The position numbers were made by a program, and so were the translations under genes. 64,000 nucleotides of DNA from the NCBI RefSeq assembly GCF_042676025.1, contig NZ_JBHTJP010000035.1, forward strand, positions 992,001-1,056,000, read 5' to 3'. This stretch comes from Salinimicrobium gaetbulicola. Its GTDB lineage: Bacteria; Bacteroidota; Bacteroidia; Flavobacteriales; Flavobacteriaceae. Below the pieces are notes generated by a model. The model was given only the letters and a program-made list of their open reading frames with translations. It did no database searches and had not been told where the DNA came from. Of this stretch, positions 1-9,026 are shown one piece after another; within the stretch, counting starts at the first letter, position 1; each line of letters begins with the position of its first letter.

Positions 1-76
1 TCCATAAATTTCGGTTGTTAAACATTTGATAATCAAAGAAGTCTTTCTTTGGTAATTTTCTAATTTTAAAATAAAA

Positions 77-997
77 ATGAGGGTTTTAATTACGGGTGCA
101 ACTGGTTTAATAGGAAAGAAGATCACCGAATTATGCCATGAAAATGGGATGAAGGTGAGTTATCTTTCTACTAGTAAAAACAAGTTGGAAGACCAAGATA
201 ATTACCGTGGTTTTTACTGGAATCCTTCAACCGGTGAGATTGATACCCGTTGTTTTGAGCGTGTCGGCACTATTATTAATCTGGCCGGTGCAAATGTATT
301 TCAGCCCTGGACAAAAAAGGCGAAAGCCAATATTCTTAATAGCCGTGTGGATTCATTAAACTTACTCCACAAGACTTTGAGCGAAAATTCGCACGAAGTT
401 GGCCAATTGATCTCTGCAAGTGCGGTAGGGATTTATGAAAGTTCCTTTCAAAAAATGCACACCGAAGATGACAGGAAAGTAGATGATTCATTTCTGGGAA
501 AAGTAACCCAGCGGTGGGAAGCTGCGGCTGACCAATTTAATGACCTGGGATTGAGAGTGGCTAAAGTAAGAATTGGACTGGTGCTTTCAAATAAAGGCGG
601 GGCTTTGGCCCAGATGCAGAAACCTTTTAAGTACAATCTTGGCGCTGCCCTGGGAAGCGGGAAACAATGGCAATCCTGGATCCATATTGAAGATCTCTCC
701 AGAATCTTTCTTCATATTTTAAAGGAAGGCTTAACGGGGGTCTATAATGCCGTAGCTCCAAACCCGGTAACCAACAAGACTTTAACCGAGCAGTTGGCTA
801 AAATCATGGGTAAAAAAACATGGTTGCCAAATGTGCCGGCTCCTGTCTTGAAAATTTCCATGGGTGAAATGTCACAGATAATACTAAGCAGCCAGTTGGT
901 GTCTAGTAAAAAAATAAATGAAACCGGATTTACTTTTCATTATATCAATCTGGAAAGGGCTTTAAGAGATCTGTTAAAAGAAAAAACCGGCGCATAG
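77..997 (+). CDS. TIGR01777 family epimerase (YfcH-like SDR)
   Basis: An extended short-chain dehydrogenase/reductase of 306 residues. The N-terminus carries the Rossmann NAD(P)-binding motif GATGLIG at residues 7-13, and the body contains INLAGANV and SASAVGIY, both typical of the TIGR01777/YfcH family (usual length about 300). The substrate is unknown for the family, so only an NAD(P)-dependent sugar-epimerase-like fold is claimed. The ATG at 77 directly precedes the Rossmann strand. The stop codon lies inside a strong hairpin terminator. Bases 1-76 upstream hold no gene and no convincing promoter match. Confidence 0.9.
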   Translation: MRVLITGATGLIGKKITELCHENGMKVSYLSTSKNKLEDQDNYRGFYWNPSTGEIDTRCFERVGTIINLAGANVFQPWTKKAKANILNSRVDSLNLLHKTLSENSHEVGQLISASAVGIYESSFQKMHTEDDRKVDDSFLGKVTQRWEAAADQFNDLGLRVAKVRIGLVLSNKGGALAQMQKPFKYNLGAALGSGKQWQSWIHIEDLSRIFLHILKEGLTGVYNAVAPNPVTNKTLTEQLAKIMGKKTWLPNVPAPVLKISMGEMSQIILSSQLVSSKKINETGFTFHYINLERALRDLLKEKTGA

Positions 998-1006
998 CCG
1001 GTTTTT
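982..1006. terminator. Bidirectional rho-independent terminator
   Basis: A perfect 10-bp inverted repeat (AAAAACCGGC, 5-base loop, GCCGGTTTTT). It overlaps the last codons and stop (995-997) of the upstream epimerase gene and lies just beyond the 3' end of the convergent YceI gene, so it can serve both. Confidence 0.8.
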
Positions 1007-1033
1007 CTGGTTGGTTAGGTGATTTTATTTGAT

Positions 1034-1711
1034 CTAAGCTTTCTTTGCTTTTACTAAGATGCTAAGCTCAATATCATCATTGATGAAACTATCCCCCAGG
1101 TCGTCAAAAACAGATTTTGAACCATAATTCACTTTCCAGTCTGTTCTGTCAATAGTAAAGCTTTCGCTTTCAATTAATATCTCATCTCCTGTAACGGTGG
1201 TTTTCACCGGAACGTGGATGTTTTTAGTGTCTTCCTTAATGGTAAGATTGCCTTGCAACATCTTTTTTCCTTCTTCTTCGGTAATACCGGTGATCTCGAA
1301 AGTGGCGGTTGGATATTTCTCCACGTTAAAAAAGTGGTTTTCTTTTCCTTCAACCGTTCCTTTAAGGTGATTCTCAAGGTTGGTGCGTTTTTTTTCCTCC
1401 ATACCTTCGTCAGTCACTGTAATAGAATTCATATCAATAACAACATTTCCGCCGGTGACCTTTTCTGAAGTAGCTGAAATTGTCCCTTTTTGAATGTTAA
1501 TAGTGCCTACGTGTTCCCCGGTTGGTTTGGTGCCTTTCCAGGTAATAGTGGAGGCATTAGTGTTTATTTTATAATTTTCCGCATCTTCTGCGGAAACAGT
1601 TGCTTCCTGAGTATCTCTGGTTTCAACAATTTCTTTTTTGTCGTTCTTGCAGGCGATGGAGCCTATTGCGATACCGGCAATTAGAACCAGATTTAAAGCT
1701 TTTTTCTTCAT
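1034..1711 (-). CDS. YceI family lipoprotein
   Basis: A secreted lipid- or isoprenoid-binding lipocalin-like protein of the YceI family. The N-terminus is a lipoprotein signal peptide: KKK, a hydrophobic stretch, then a lipobox ending GSIAC with the lipidated Cys near residue 21. The mature part has the family hallmarks STITWKGTKP, GGNVVIDMNSI and YPTATFEIT. A second ATG two codons upstream (1717) is possible; the MKKKA start gives the more typical signal peptide. It appears monocistronic, with a TAnnTTTG element upstream and the shared terminator downstream. Confidence 0.88.
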   Translation of the reverse strand: MKKKALNLVLIAGIAIGSIACKNDKKEIVETRDTQEATVSAEDAENYKINTNASTITWKGTKPTGEHVGTINIQKGTISATSEKVTGGNVVIDMNSITVTDEGMEEKKRTNLENHLKGTVEGKENHFFNVEKYPTATFEITGITEEEGKKMLQGNLTIKEDTKNIHVPVKTTVTGDEILIESESFTIDRTDWKVNYGSKSVFDDLGDSFINDDIELSILVKAKKA

Positions 1712-1740
1712 GATCATTATTTCGTTTTTATTTCAACGGT

Positions 1741-1748
1741 CAAAATTA
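1741..1748 (-). promoter_or_regulatory. Bacteroidota -7 element for the YceI gene
   Basis: The minus strand reads TAATTTTG, an exact match to TAnnTTTG, about 24-30 bases before the start codon. No clear -33 TTG was found at the right spacing, so this rests on the -7 element and position. Confidence 0.45.
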
Positions 1749-1800
1749 GATTTTTGACGTTTGAAAAATCTTAAAGAAGTACTAATTTTTTTCTGTGACA

Positions 1801-1834
1801 TTTTGACATTTAGCATTTATTGGCAGCACTTTTG
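1801..1834 (+). promoter_or_regulatory. Probable promoter of grpE-dnaJ
   Basis: TTTG (1802-1805) followed 21 bases later by CACTTTTG (1827-1834), which matches TAnnTTTG at all but the first base. The predicted start lies about 25-30 bases before the grpE ATG. The overlapping TGGCA-N8-TTGT resembles a sigma-54 box but ends in GT rather than GC. Confidence 0.4.
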
Positions 1835-1868
1835 TCTAATAGTTCAAGGAAATAAATAATATCGAAAA

Positions 1869-2444
1869 ATGAGCGAAAAAGACCATAACGAAGAAAATAT
1901 TTCAGAAGAGAATATCAAAGATCAGGTAGAGGAAATACTTGATGACGCTATAGAGGAAGTAGAAGAGAAGGAATCGGGTGCAGAAGAGGAAACCTCAGAA
2001 AAAGAACAGCTTAAAGCCGATCTTGAGAAAGAGAAGGATAAGTTCCTTAGACTATTTGCCGAATTCGAAAATTATAAAAGACGCACCAGCAAGGAGCGTG
2101 TAGAAATGTTCAAGACCGCAGGTCAAGATGTGATCGCGGCCTTACTTCCGGTACTTGATGATTTTGATCGTGCCAATAATGAAATTGCAAAGGCAAAAGA
2201 TAAAAATCTATTGAAGGGTGTGGAACTTATTCACAATAAATTAAAAGAAACACTACGTTCAAAAGGTCTGGAGTTAGTGGAGGTGAAAGAGGGAGATTCC
2301 TTTGATGCCGATATCCACGAGGCTATTACTCAAATTCCTGCTCCTTCAGATAAATTAAAAGGCAAGATTGTTGACGTAGTAGAAAAAGGATATAAACTGG
2401 GTGACCGAATCATCCGCTACCCAAAAGTGGTGACAGGGAAGTAG
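1869..2444 (+). CDS. grpE: Nucleotide exchange factor GrpE
   Basis: GrpE releases ADP from DnaK in the cytoplasm. The protein has a long acidic, probably disordered N-terminus (residues 1-45, rich in Glu), then the coiled coil (LRLFAEFENYKRRTSKER, about residues 57-75) and the C-terminal beta-wing (DADIHEAITQIPAP, GYKLGDRIIRYPKV). The length of 191 residues is normal. dnaJ follows after 34 bases, so the two are very likely cotranscribed as a heat-shock pair; dnaK is not in the window. Confidence 0.97.
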   Translation: MSEKDHNEENISEENIKDQVEEILDDAIEEVEEKESGAEEETSEKEQLKADLEKEKDKFLRLFAEFENYKRRTSKERVEMFKTAGQDVIAALLPVLDDFDRANNEIAKAKDKNLLKGVELIHNKLKETLRSKGLELVEVKEGDSFDADIHEAITQIPAPSDKLKGKIVDVVEKGYKLGDRIIRYPKVVTGK

Positions 2445-2478
2445 TTTGTACCATTAAAATCTAGAACAAGAATTTACA

Positions 2479-3606
2479 ATGAAACAGGATTATTACGAAA
2501 TATTAGGACTAAGCAAGAACGCGACTACGGCCGAGATCAAAAAGGCTTATCGTAAAAAAGCTATAGAATATCATCCCGATAAAAATCCGGGAGATGCCAA
2601 AGCAGAAGAAATGTTCAAAAAAGCTGCTGAAGCATACGAGGTTCTTAGTAATGAAGATAAGCGCGCCAGGTATGACAGATTTGGTCACCAGGCATTCGAA
2701 GGCGGCTTCGGTGGCGGCGGTGGCGGAATGAACATGGATGATATTTTCAGCCAGTTCGGAGATATTTTCGGCGGTGCCTTTGGTGGAGGTGGCGGATTTT
2801 CCGGTTTCGGTGGTTTTGGCGGCGGTGGCGGCCAGCGCAGAATGAAAGGTAGTAACCTTAGAATTCGAGTAGCGCTTACTCTCGAGGAAATCGCTAACGG
2901 CGTTGAAAAGAAAATAAAAGTAAAACGTAAGATTCAGGCGAAAGATACTACTTACAAGACCTGTCCTACCTGTCATGGTAGCGGTCAGGTTACCCGTGTC
3001 ACAAATACCATTTTAGGTAGGATGCAAACAGCTTCTCCCTGTACCTCATGTGGCGGAAGTGGTCAAACCATTGAGCACAAACCGGCAGATGCAGATGCTC
3101 AGGGATTGATCATGAAGGAAGAGACTGTTTCGATCAAGATTCCGGCCGGGGTAGTAGAAGGCATGCAGCTTAAGGTTTCAGGAAAAGGTAATGAAGCTCC
3201 GGGTAACGGAGTGCCGGGAGACCTTTTGGTTGCCATTGAAGAGAAAGAACATCCGGCTTTGCAGCGAGAAGGGGATAACCTGCATTATGATCTTTACATC
3301 AGTTTCTCTGAAGCAACTTTAGGTACCTCAAGAGAGATCGATACGGTGACAGGTAAAGTTCGTATCAAAATTGATGAAGGAGTGCAGTCTGGTAAGATAT
3401 TACGACTTCGCGGAAAAGGTATCCCAAGTATCAACGGGTACGGAAAAGGAGATCTTTTAGTGCATGTGAATGTGTGGACTCCAAAAACACTTAGTCGTGA
3501 ACAAAGAGAATTTTTCGAGCGAATGGCGAATGATGAACATTTCCAGCCAAAGCCTGAAAAATCGGATAAATCATTTTTTGAAAAAGTTAAAGATATGTTT
3601 ACATAA
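2479..3606 (+). CDS. dnaJ: Chaperone DnaJ (single zinc centre)
   Basis: Hsp40 co-chaperone that stimulates the DnaK ATPase. Domains in order: J domain with HPD (within YHPDKNPGD, about residues 32-40); a long Gly/Phe-rich linker (about 75-120); a cysteine-rich region; and C-terminal beta-domains beginning SIKIPAGVVEGMQL. Canonical DnaJ has four CxxCxGxG repeats; here only two are present, starting at Cys162 and Cys188. The positions of repeats 1 and 4 hold no cysteines. This leaves zinc centre II and removes zinc centre I. All else is full length (375 residues). It is followed by two terminators in tandem. Confidence 0.95.
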   Translation: MKQDYYEILGLSKNATTAEIKKAYRKKAIEYHPDKNPGDAKAEEMFKKAAEAYEVLSNEDKRARYDRFGHQAFEGGFGGGGGGMNMDDIFSQFGDIFGGAFGGGGGFSGFGGFGGGGGQRRMKGSNLRIRVALTLEEIANGVEKKIKVKRKIQAKDTTYKTCPTCHGSGQVTRVTNTILGRMQTASPCTSCGGSGQTIEHKPADADAQGLIMKEETVSIKIPAGVVEGMQLKVSGKGNEAPGNGVPGDLLVAIEEKEHPALQREGDNLHYDLYISFSEATLGTSREIDTVTGKVRIKIDEGVQSGKILRLRGKGIPSINGYGKGDLLVHVNVWTPKTLSREQREFFERMANDEHFQPKPEKSDKSFFEKVKDMFT

Positions 3607-3644
3607 TGTAAGAATGTTAAAAAATTTTTACATATATTTGAGCA

Positions 3645-3677
3645 TCACTAATTAAGATTAGTGATAATTTTTCTTTT
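3645..3677 (+). terminator. Terminator 1 after dnaJ
   Basis: A perfect 8-bp stem, TCACTAAT/ATTAGTGA, with a 4-base loop at 3653-3656, followed by a T-rich tract. Confidence 0.6.
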
Positions 3678-3693
3678 TCATAGCAATTTTTTT

Positions 3694-3730
3694 CCCATCC
3701 TTAAGCAATTAAGGGTGGGTTTTGTTTTTT
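3694..3730 (+). terminator. Terminator 2 after dnaJ
   Basis: An 11-bp stem, CCCATCCTTAA/TTAAGGGTGGG, with one G-T type mismatch and a GCAA tetraloop, followed by a long T tract. It is the stronger of the two hairpins ending the grpE-dnaJ unit. Confidence 0.75.
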
Positions 3731-3837
3731 TGGCTCATAAATTTTTAAAATCTGTAGCTTGTCTTCAAATATTAAAATCTTCCCAATTTTAAAATTCGAT
3801 TTTTAATATTTCAATACATTTACGCCAAACCTCTTTT

Positions 3838-4767
3838 ATGGATAATCTATTGGTTGCAGAAAGTATCTCAAAGACTTTCGGAGAATTTACTGCACTCAAC
3901 AATATATCTCTTGAGATCCCAAGAGGCAGCATTTTTGGGCTGTTAGGCCCTAACGGTGCGGGAAAAACCACTTTCATACGAATCATAAACCAGATCATAC
4001 TTCCCAGTAAAGGAAAAATAATGCTGGATGGTCATTTATTGCGACCAGATGACATCCAGCATATAGGGTACCTTCCGGAAGAAAGAGGTTTGTATAAATC
4101 CATGAGAGTGGGAGAGCAAGCCCTTTATCTTGCACAGTTGAAAGGCTTGTCAAAATCCGAAGCCAAAGCGCGCTTAAAATACTGGTTTGAAAAGCTGGAA
4201 ATTGAGCACTGGTGGAATAAAAAAATACAAGAGCTCTCAAAAGGGATGGCTCAAAAAGTACAATTCGTTGTTACTGTTCTGCACAGGCCTAAGTTGTTGA
4301 TCTTCGATGAACCTTTCAGCGGATTTGACCCTGTAAATGCCAATATAATCAAAGATGAGATCCTTCAGTTAAGAGATGAAGGCGCTACTATCCTTTTTTC
4401 CACACATCGCATGGAAAGTGTTGAAGAGCTATGTGAATATATGGCTTTGATCCATAAAGGGAATAAATTGCTGGACGGGAAGGTTTCGGCGATCAAAAGA
4501 GAATATAAATCCAATACTTTTGAAGTTGGCCTTGGTGTCAATGATCCTGAATTGCTTCGGAAGGAGTTGAGTCAAAAATTCACTATTTCAGGCACATCTT
4601 TTAAAAGTATTAACCAGGATCTGAAACTTCGAATTCAAATTGAAGAGAACGCTTCGCCAAATGATCTGTTGGTGTATCTTACATCCAGGGCACAGGTGAA
4701 CCATTTCGTGGAGGTGATCCCTTCCGTAAATGATATTTTCATAAAAACCGTTACCACAAATGCGTAA
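3838..4767 (+). CDS. ABC-2 type exporter ATPase (NatA-like)
   Basis: ATP-binding subunit of an ABC-2 exporter. Walker A GPNGAGKT lies at residues 37-44, the signature LSKGMAQK near 134, and Walker B LLIFDEP near 155, followed by FSGFDP and the H-loop STHRMES. The residue after Walker B Asp is Glu, so it should be catalytically competent. A C-terminal DUF4162-like extension (about residues 215-309) follows, as in NatA-type proteins. The next gene, a NatB-type permease, starts 8 bases before this stop, so the two form a translationally coupled transporter. The substrate is not evident. Confidence 0.92.
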   Translation: MDNLLVAESISKTFGEFTALNNISLEIPRGSIFGLLGPNGAGKTTFIRIINQIILPSKGKIMLDGHLLRPDDIQHIGYLPEERGLYKSMRVGEQALYLAQLKGLSKSEAKARLKYWFEKLEIEHWWNKKIQELSKGMAQKVQFVVTVLHRPKLLIFDEPFSGFDPVNANIIKDEILQLRDEGATILFSTHRMESVEELCEYMALIHKGNKLLDGKVSAIKREYKSNTFEVGLGVNDPELLRKELSQKFTISGTSFKSINQDLKLRIQIEENASPNDLLVYLTSRAQVNHFVEVIPSVNDIFIKTVTTNA

Positions 4768-6052
4768 TCTTAAATTGATCATCAAAAGGGAGTATTTAGC
4801 AAGGGTGAGAAATAAAACCTTTGTTATAATGACCTTTTTAAGCCCTTTAATCCTTGTGGGAATGATCTTATTGATCGCCTACCTGGCAAGCTTAAATAAA
4901 GATGAGCAACGCATAGTGGCTGTAAGTGATGAAAGCGGTCTATTTGTTTCAGATTTTCAAACTTCAGAAGAGATCAGGTTTATAGACCTTTCTCAAATCG
5001 CGCTTGATGAGGCCAAGCTCCTGGTGGAGGAAAAAGAGTATTACGGACTTTTACATATTCCGAAGTTAGACGGGCTTGATATGCCCGAAATTCAATTTTT
5101 TGCGAAGGAAGCTCCTGCCTTCGGATTTTTGACAGATATTGAAAAGGCCATTGGAAATAAGCTTACCAATATGAAGCTTCAGGAGCGGGGCATTGATGTG
5201 GATCTAATAAAAGAATCAGATACTAATATTGATATTTCAATCCAGAATTTTTCCGGAGAAAGAACTTCTAAAATGTCAAATTACGTGAAGATGTTCTTTG
5301 GCGGGGCGGCTGGTTATTTATTGATGATGTTCATTATCATCTACGGAAATATGGTGATGCGCAGTGTGATCGAGGAGAAGACCAACAGGATCATTGAGAT
5401 CATTATCTCTTCGGTTAAGCCCATTCATCTTATGTTGGGGAAGATCCTGGGAACTTCTTTGGCCGGAATTACTCAATTTGTGATCTGGGTGATCTTAGGA
5501 GGAATAATGTTGACCGTAGCCTCTTCGATAGCCGGGGTGGATATTGCCGCAGTTCACAGTCCGCAACAACAGGCCGTAGATCAAATTTTGGAAAATGATC
5601 TTCAGCAGTTGATCGTCGATATCGCAAAACTGCCCATGCTCACCATTTTGCTGAGTTTCCTGGTATATTTTATAGGAGGTTATTTCCTTTACAGTTCTAT
5701 TTATGCGGCCATTGGCGCGGCAGTAGACAGTGAGACAGATACGCAACAATTTATGCTGCCGTTGATACTTCCGTTAATGCTGGGTATTTACGTGGGATTC
5801 TTTTCTGTAATTGAAAATCCTCACGGAGTGATCTCCACGGTGTTTTCGATGATCCCGTTGACCTCACCAATTGTGATGCTCATGAGAATTCCTTTTGGAG
5901 TAACTTGGTGGGAGCTGACTTTATCCATAACTTTATTGATCCTGAGTATAGCCGGAACTGTGTGGGTGGCAGCAAAAATATATAGAGTTGGTATTTTGAT
6001 GTATGGTAAGAAACCGGGCTATAAGGAATTATATAAATGGCTTAAATACTAA
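4760..6052 (+). CDS. ABC-2 type exporter permease (NatB-like)
   Basis: Membrane subunit partner of the preceding ATPase. One transmembrane helix near the N-terminus (after FVIMTFLSP), a large extracytoplasmic domain (about residues 45-170), then about five helices in the C-terminal half starting AAGYLLMMFIIIYGNMVM. The motif VIEEKTNRIIEIIISS is typical of the ABC2_membrane_3/NatB family. Length 430 is normal. It overlaps the ATPase gene by 8 bases and is followed by an MscS gene after 2 bases, so all three are probably one transcript. Confidence 0.92.
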   Translation: MRNLKLIIKREYLARVRNKTFVIMTFLSPLILVGMILLIAYLASLNKDEQRIVAVSDESGLFVSDFQTSEEIRFIDLSQIALDEAKLLVEEKEYYGLLHIPKLDGLDMPEIQFFAKEAPAFGFLTDIEKAIGNKLTNMKLQERGIDVDLIKESDTNIDISIQNFSGERTSKMSNYVKMFFGGAAGYLLMMFIIIYGNMVMRSVIEEKTNRIIEIIISSVKPIHLMLGKILGTSLAGITQFVIWVILGGIMLTVASSIAGVDIAAVHSPQQQAVDQILENDLQQLIVDIAKLPMLTILLSFLVYFIGGYFLYSSIYAAIGAAVDSETDTQQFMLPLILPLMLGIYVGFFSVIENPHGVISTVFSMIPLTSPIVMLMRIPFGVTWWELTLSITLLILSIAGTVWVAAKIYRVGILMYGKKPGYKELYKWLKY

Positions 6053-6054
6053 CC

Positions 6055-6981
6055 ATGCAAGAAGGAGTTAACCAGGTAAAAGAAGTGATCGAAGAAGATA
6101 TTTGGGGAACCGTTCAGGATTTCCTGAACTTCACGCTCATTGATGCCGGTACCGATCAAAACCCTATTAAAATTACCGTATGGGTGGTTTTACTGGTGGT
6201 GGTTGCCTTTCTTCTTACAAATATTGTAATGCGCGGGGTAAGACTCTTTTTTACCCGAAAATTAGAAGAGCCCGATAAATTAAAATTCATTAGTGTCTTT
6301 AAGTTTATCAGGTATCTGGTATACGTCATTGTAATTATAGTCACGCTAAGTTCGGCCGGGATCGATATTACCATTTTACTTACCGCATCGGCAGCCCTCT
6401 TCGTTGGTTTGGGTCTTGCCCTTCAGGAACTTTTTCAGGATATTATCGGGGGACTTTTTATTATAGTAGATAAGTCTCTGCTCGTTGGCGATGTGGTCGA
6501 AATGGAAGGAAGAGTGGGCCGGGTGATCGATATCAAGCTAAGAACAACCCGACTGCTTACACGCGATGATAAAGTGATGATCATTCCGAATCATAAATTC
6601 ACAAGTGAGATCATCCTGAATTTTACCCAAAACCACAGAACCACACGAGAATTGGTGCGGGTTGGAGTTGCCTACGGAAGTGATACTGCACTGGTCAAAG
6701 AACTGCTTTTGGAATGTGTAAATGAACAGGCCGGGATCACCAAAAAACCAAGTCCGTTTGTCCTTTTTGAAGAGTTCGGAGATTCGGCTCTTGTCTTTTC
6801 AGTGAATTTCTTTGTAACCGATAGTTTTGTTGATCCTAAGATAAAAAGTCAGGTGCGTTACAAGATCGATCAGAAGTTCAGGGAGCACAAGGTTACGATC
6901 CCATTCCCGCAAAGAGATGTGCATTTTTTCGATCGCAGTGCGAAAATGAGCCCTCCTTCCGAAAATAATGGATCGGAATAG
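6055..6981 (+). CDS. MscS family mechanosensitive channel
   Basis: A small-conductance mechanosensitive channel of the inner membrane. About three transmembrane helices lie in residues 40-125. The pore-lining third helix and beta-domain junction show the MscS signature (GLGLALQELFQDIIGGLFI, then VGDVVEMEGRVGRV) and IIPNHKF. The C-terminal alpha-beta domain runs to about residue 290. The gene begins 2 bases after the ABC permease. It probably protects against hypo-osmotic shock, as known for the family; a specific tie to the transporter is not shown. Confidence 0.92.
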   Translation: MQEGVNQVKEVIEEDIWGTVQDFLNFTLIDAGTDQNPIKITVWVVLLVVVAFLLTNIVMRGVRLFFTRKLEEPDKLKFISVFKFIRYLVYVIVIIVTLSSAGIDITILLTASAALFVGLGLALQELFQDIIGGLFIIVDKSLLVGDVVEMEGRVGRVIDIKLRTTRLLTRDDKVMIIPNHKFTSEIILNFTQNHRTTRELVRVGVAYGSDTALVKELLLECVNEQAGITKKPSPFVLFEEFGDSALVFSVNFFVTDSFVDPKIKSQVRYKIDQKFREHKVTIPFPQRDVHFFDRSAKMSPPSENNGSE

Positions 6982-7129
6982 GGAATTTCACTACCAGAAT
7001 GCAAAGAGATTTTTATAAAATTTTTAATAGTTTCCTCTTAAGCAAGAGACTAAATATTGTTATTATTCAATTCTGAAAAGGTGCTTCGGAAGGAGTTCCT
7101 CAAAAGAATAATTTTTAAACTAACAGACC

Positions 7130-8293
7130 ATGTCAAAAATACTTTTAATAGAAGATGAAGCAGCGATCCGTAGGGTATTGATCAAGATCCTTACTGAAGA
7201 AAACAATAATTATGAGGTAGAGGAAGCTGCAGATGGTCTGGAAGGAGTTGAAAAGATCAGGGAGAATGATTACGACCTGGTACTTTGTGACATAAAAATG
7301 CCAAAAATGGACGGGGTTGAGGTGCTGGAAGCCGTGAAAAAGCTTAAACCCGAAGTACCTATCGTAATGATCTCCGGGCATGGAGATCTTGATACCGCTG
7401 TAAATACCATGAGACTTGGTGCGTTTGACTATATTTCAAAACCACCTGATCTAAACCGACTTTTGAATACTGTACGCAATGCTCTTGACAGAAAAGAACT
7501 GGTTGTTGAAAACACCCGTTTAAAGAAAAAGGTAAGCAAGAACTTTGAAATGATAGGTGAGTCTGAGCCTATCAAAAAGATCAAGGATATCATTGAAAAG
7601 GTGGCTCCTACAGATGCAAGGGTGCTCATCACAGGTCCTAACGGAACGGGTAAAGAATTAGTAGCTCACTGGCTGCATCAAAAAAGTGAACGGTCCGGAG
7701 GACCAATGATAGAAGTGAACTGTGCAGCGATCCCTTCAGAATTAATAGAAAGTGAACTTTTTGGTCATGTGAAAGGAGCCTTTACTTCTGCAAATAAAGA
7801 CAGAGCGGGAAAGTTTGAAGCCGCAAACGGCGGGACTATATTTTTAGATGAGGTGGGAGACATGAGTCTTTCGGCTCAGGCAAAAGTATTGCGCGCCCTA
7901 CAGGAAAGTAAGATCTCAAGGGTGGGTAGTGACAAGGATATTAAAGTAAATGTAAGGGTGATCGCCGCAACCAATAAAGACCTGAAAAAAGAGATCGAGG
8001 AAAAGAAATTCCGGGAAGATCTGTATCACAGGCTGGCGGTTATATTGATCAAAGTTCCTGCATTAAATGACAGGCGTGATGATATCCCACTTCTGGTGAA
8101 TTTCTTTTCAGAAAAGATATCAGAGGAGCAGGGCGTCAATCAAAAAACCTTTTCTGAAGCAGCCCTTAAATTACTGAAAGAATATAACTGGACCGGAAAC
8201 ATTCGTGAACTCAGGAATGTCGTGGAACGCCTTATTATTCTCGGTGGAGATCAGGTGAGCGAAGAAGATGTGCGTCTTTTCGCCAGTAAATAG
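7130..8293 (+). CDS. Sigma-54-type response regulator lacking a DNA-binding domain
   Basis: An NtrC-like protein of two domains. The receiver (residues 1-125) has the acidic pair E8/D9, phospho-acceptor Asp54 in LVLCDIKMPKMDG, and the conserved Ser/Lys (ISGHG, SKPPD). The AAA+ domain (about 145-375) has Walker A GPNGTGKE and Walker B GGTIFLDE, with the sigma-54 contact loop reading GAFTSA instead of GAFTGA (residues 216-221). The protein ends soon after the AAA+ lid (387 residues) with no Fis-type helix-turn-helix, which normally needs 50-80 more residues. No histidine kinase is adjacent. It converges on the next gene with a 3-base gap. Confidence 0.9.
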   Translation: MSKILLIEDEAAIRRVLIKILTEENNNYEVEEAADGLEGVEKIRENDYDLVLCDIKMPKMDGVEVLEAVKKLKPEVPIVMISGHGDLDTAVNTMRLGAFDYISKPPDLNRLLNTVRNALDRKELVVENTRLKKKVSKNFEMIGESEPIKKIKDIIEKVAPTDARVLITGPNGTGKELVAHWLHQKSERSGGPMIEVNCAAIPSELIESELFGHVKGAFTSANKDRAGKFEAANGGTIFLDEVGDMSLSAQAKVLRALQESKISRVGSDKDIKVNVRVIAATNKDLKKEIEEKKFREDLYHRLAVILIKVPALNDRRDDIPLLVNFFSEKISEEQGVNQKTFSEAALKLLKEYNWTGNIRELRNVVERLIILGGDQVSEEDVRLFASK

Positions 8294-8296
8294 CCA

Positions 8297-8887
8297 TTAG
8301 CTTTCTTTTGGCGGCGGAAAATATCTTAAAAAATACATTTTGTCGCCACTTGGGTGATCCCATTCGTTGAAAAGCTCAAAACCGTAACGACGGTATGCAA
8401 GACTAATTCTGCGAATTCTTGTTTCAGCATAAATAGGAAGTTGTAAATCCTTAGCGATCTCGTAGAACCTATTTTTCATATTATAGGCGGTCTTACTGTC
8501 GTCACTTCCGCGGGCGTCAGAAATAATTCCCCAGAACCAGCAATATAGGTAATCACCTTCCTTAGGACGCTGACTTTTCACGTAGCCCTGAGTTTTCATG
8601 GCCTTTAGACCCTTTTTTATTCCGGTTACGTTAATGGCCAATTTAAGGTCCTGGATCAGATCTTTGAAAAAACTCTTGTCCTTACTGTTGGTTCTAAAAA
8701 GAATAGCTATTCCCTTTCCGTCATCAGATACGATCAAAGCATCCTTTTCAATGGCTTTTTCAACCATGTGTTTTGCCAGATATCTGAATCTTTTTTCCTT
8801 TTTATGATCATCTTTCACGATCTCCATAGAGGTAGGGATCTCCTGAAGGAGTATAGAAACATTTTCGATGATTTGTTGTTTGTCCAA
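8297..8887 (-). CDS. GNAT-like acetyltransferase, unknown substrate
   Basis: A 196-residue cytoplasmic protein starting at a TTG codon (8885-8887). The arrangement resembles a GNAT fold: a central YCWFWGIISDARGSDDSKTA segment in the acetyl-CoA-binding position, then IYAETRIRRISLAYRRYGF near the C-terminus, matching the typical 'rr.yer.GF' ending of GNAT proteins. The exact substrate is unknown. It stands alone on the minus strand. The call is by pattern rather than by a named family, so it is only moderately sure. Confidence 0.65.
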   Translation of the reverse strand: MDKQQIIENVSILLQEIPTSMEIVKDDHKKEKRFRYLAKHMVEKAIEKDALIVSDDGKGIAILFRTNSKDKSFFKDLIQDLKLAINVTGIKKGLKAMKTQGYVKSQRPKEGDYLYCWFWGIISDARGSDDSKTAYNMKNRFYEIAKDLQLPIYAETRIRRISLAYRRYGFELFNEWDHPSGDKMYFLRYFPPPKES

Positions 8888-9026
8888 GGCTTTTAAATTT
8901 TGCCGAAAGATAAAAAAATAGCAATAATTGAGAGCTGCCTTATCACTTTAATAATCCTCAACAAGGCAGAAGGTTAAAAAATAATCAATAAATCAACGAA
9001 ATAAGTAAGTCTTTGGAATGGTTTTT

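Noticed and set aside
1821..1835. TGGCAGCACTTTTGT upstream of grpE as a sigma-54 promoter
   Set aside because: The -12 part reads TTGT, not TTGC, and the region also fits the housekeeping consensus.
2509..2976. Minus-strand frame of 155 codons opposite dnaJ
   Set aside because: It arises from the Gly-rich codons of dnaJ read in reverse (Ala/Thr-rich), with no family resemblance.
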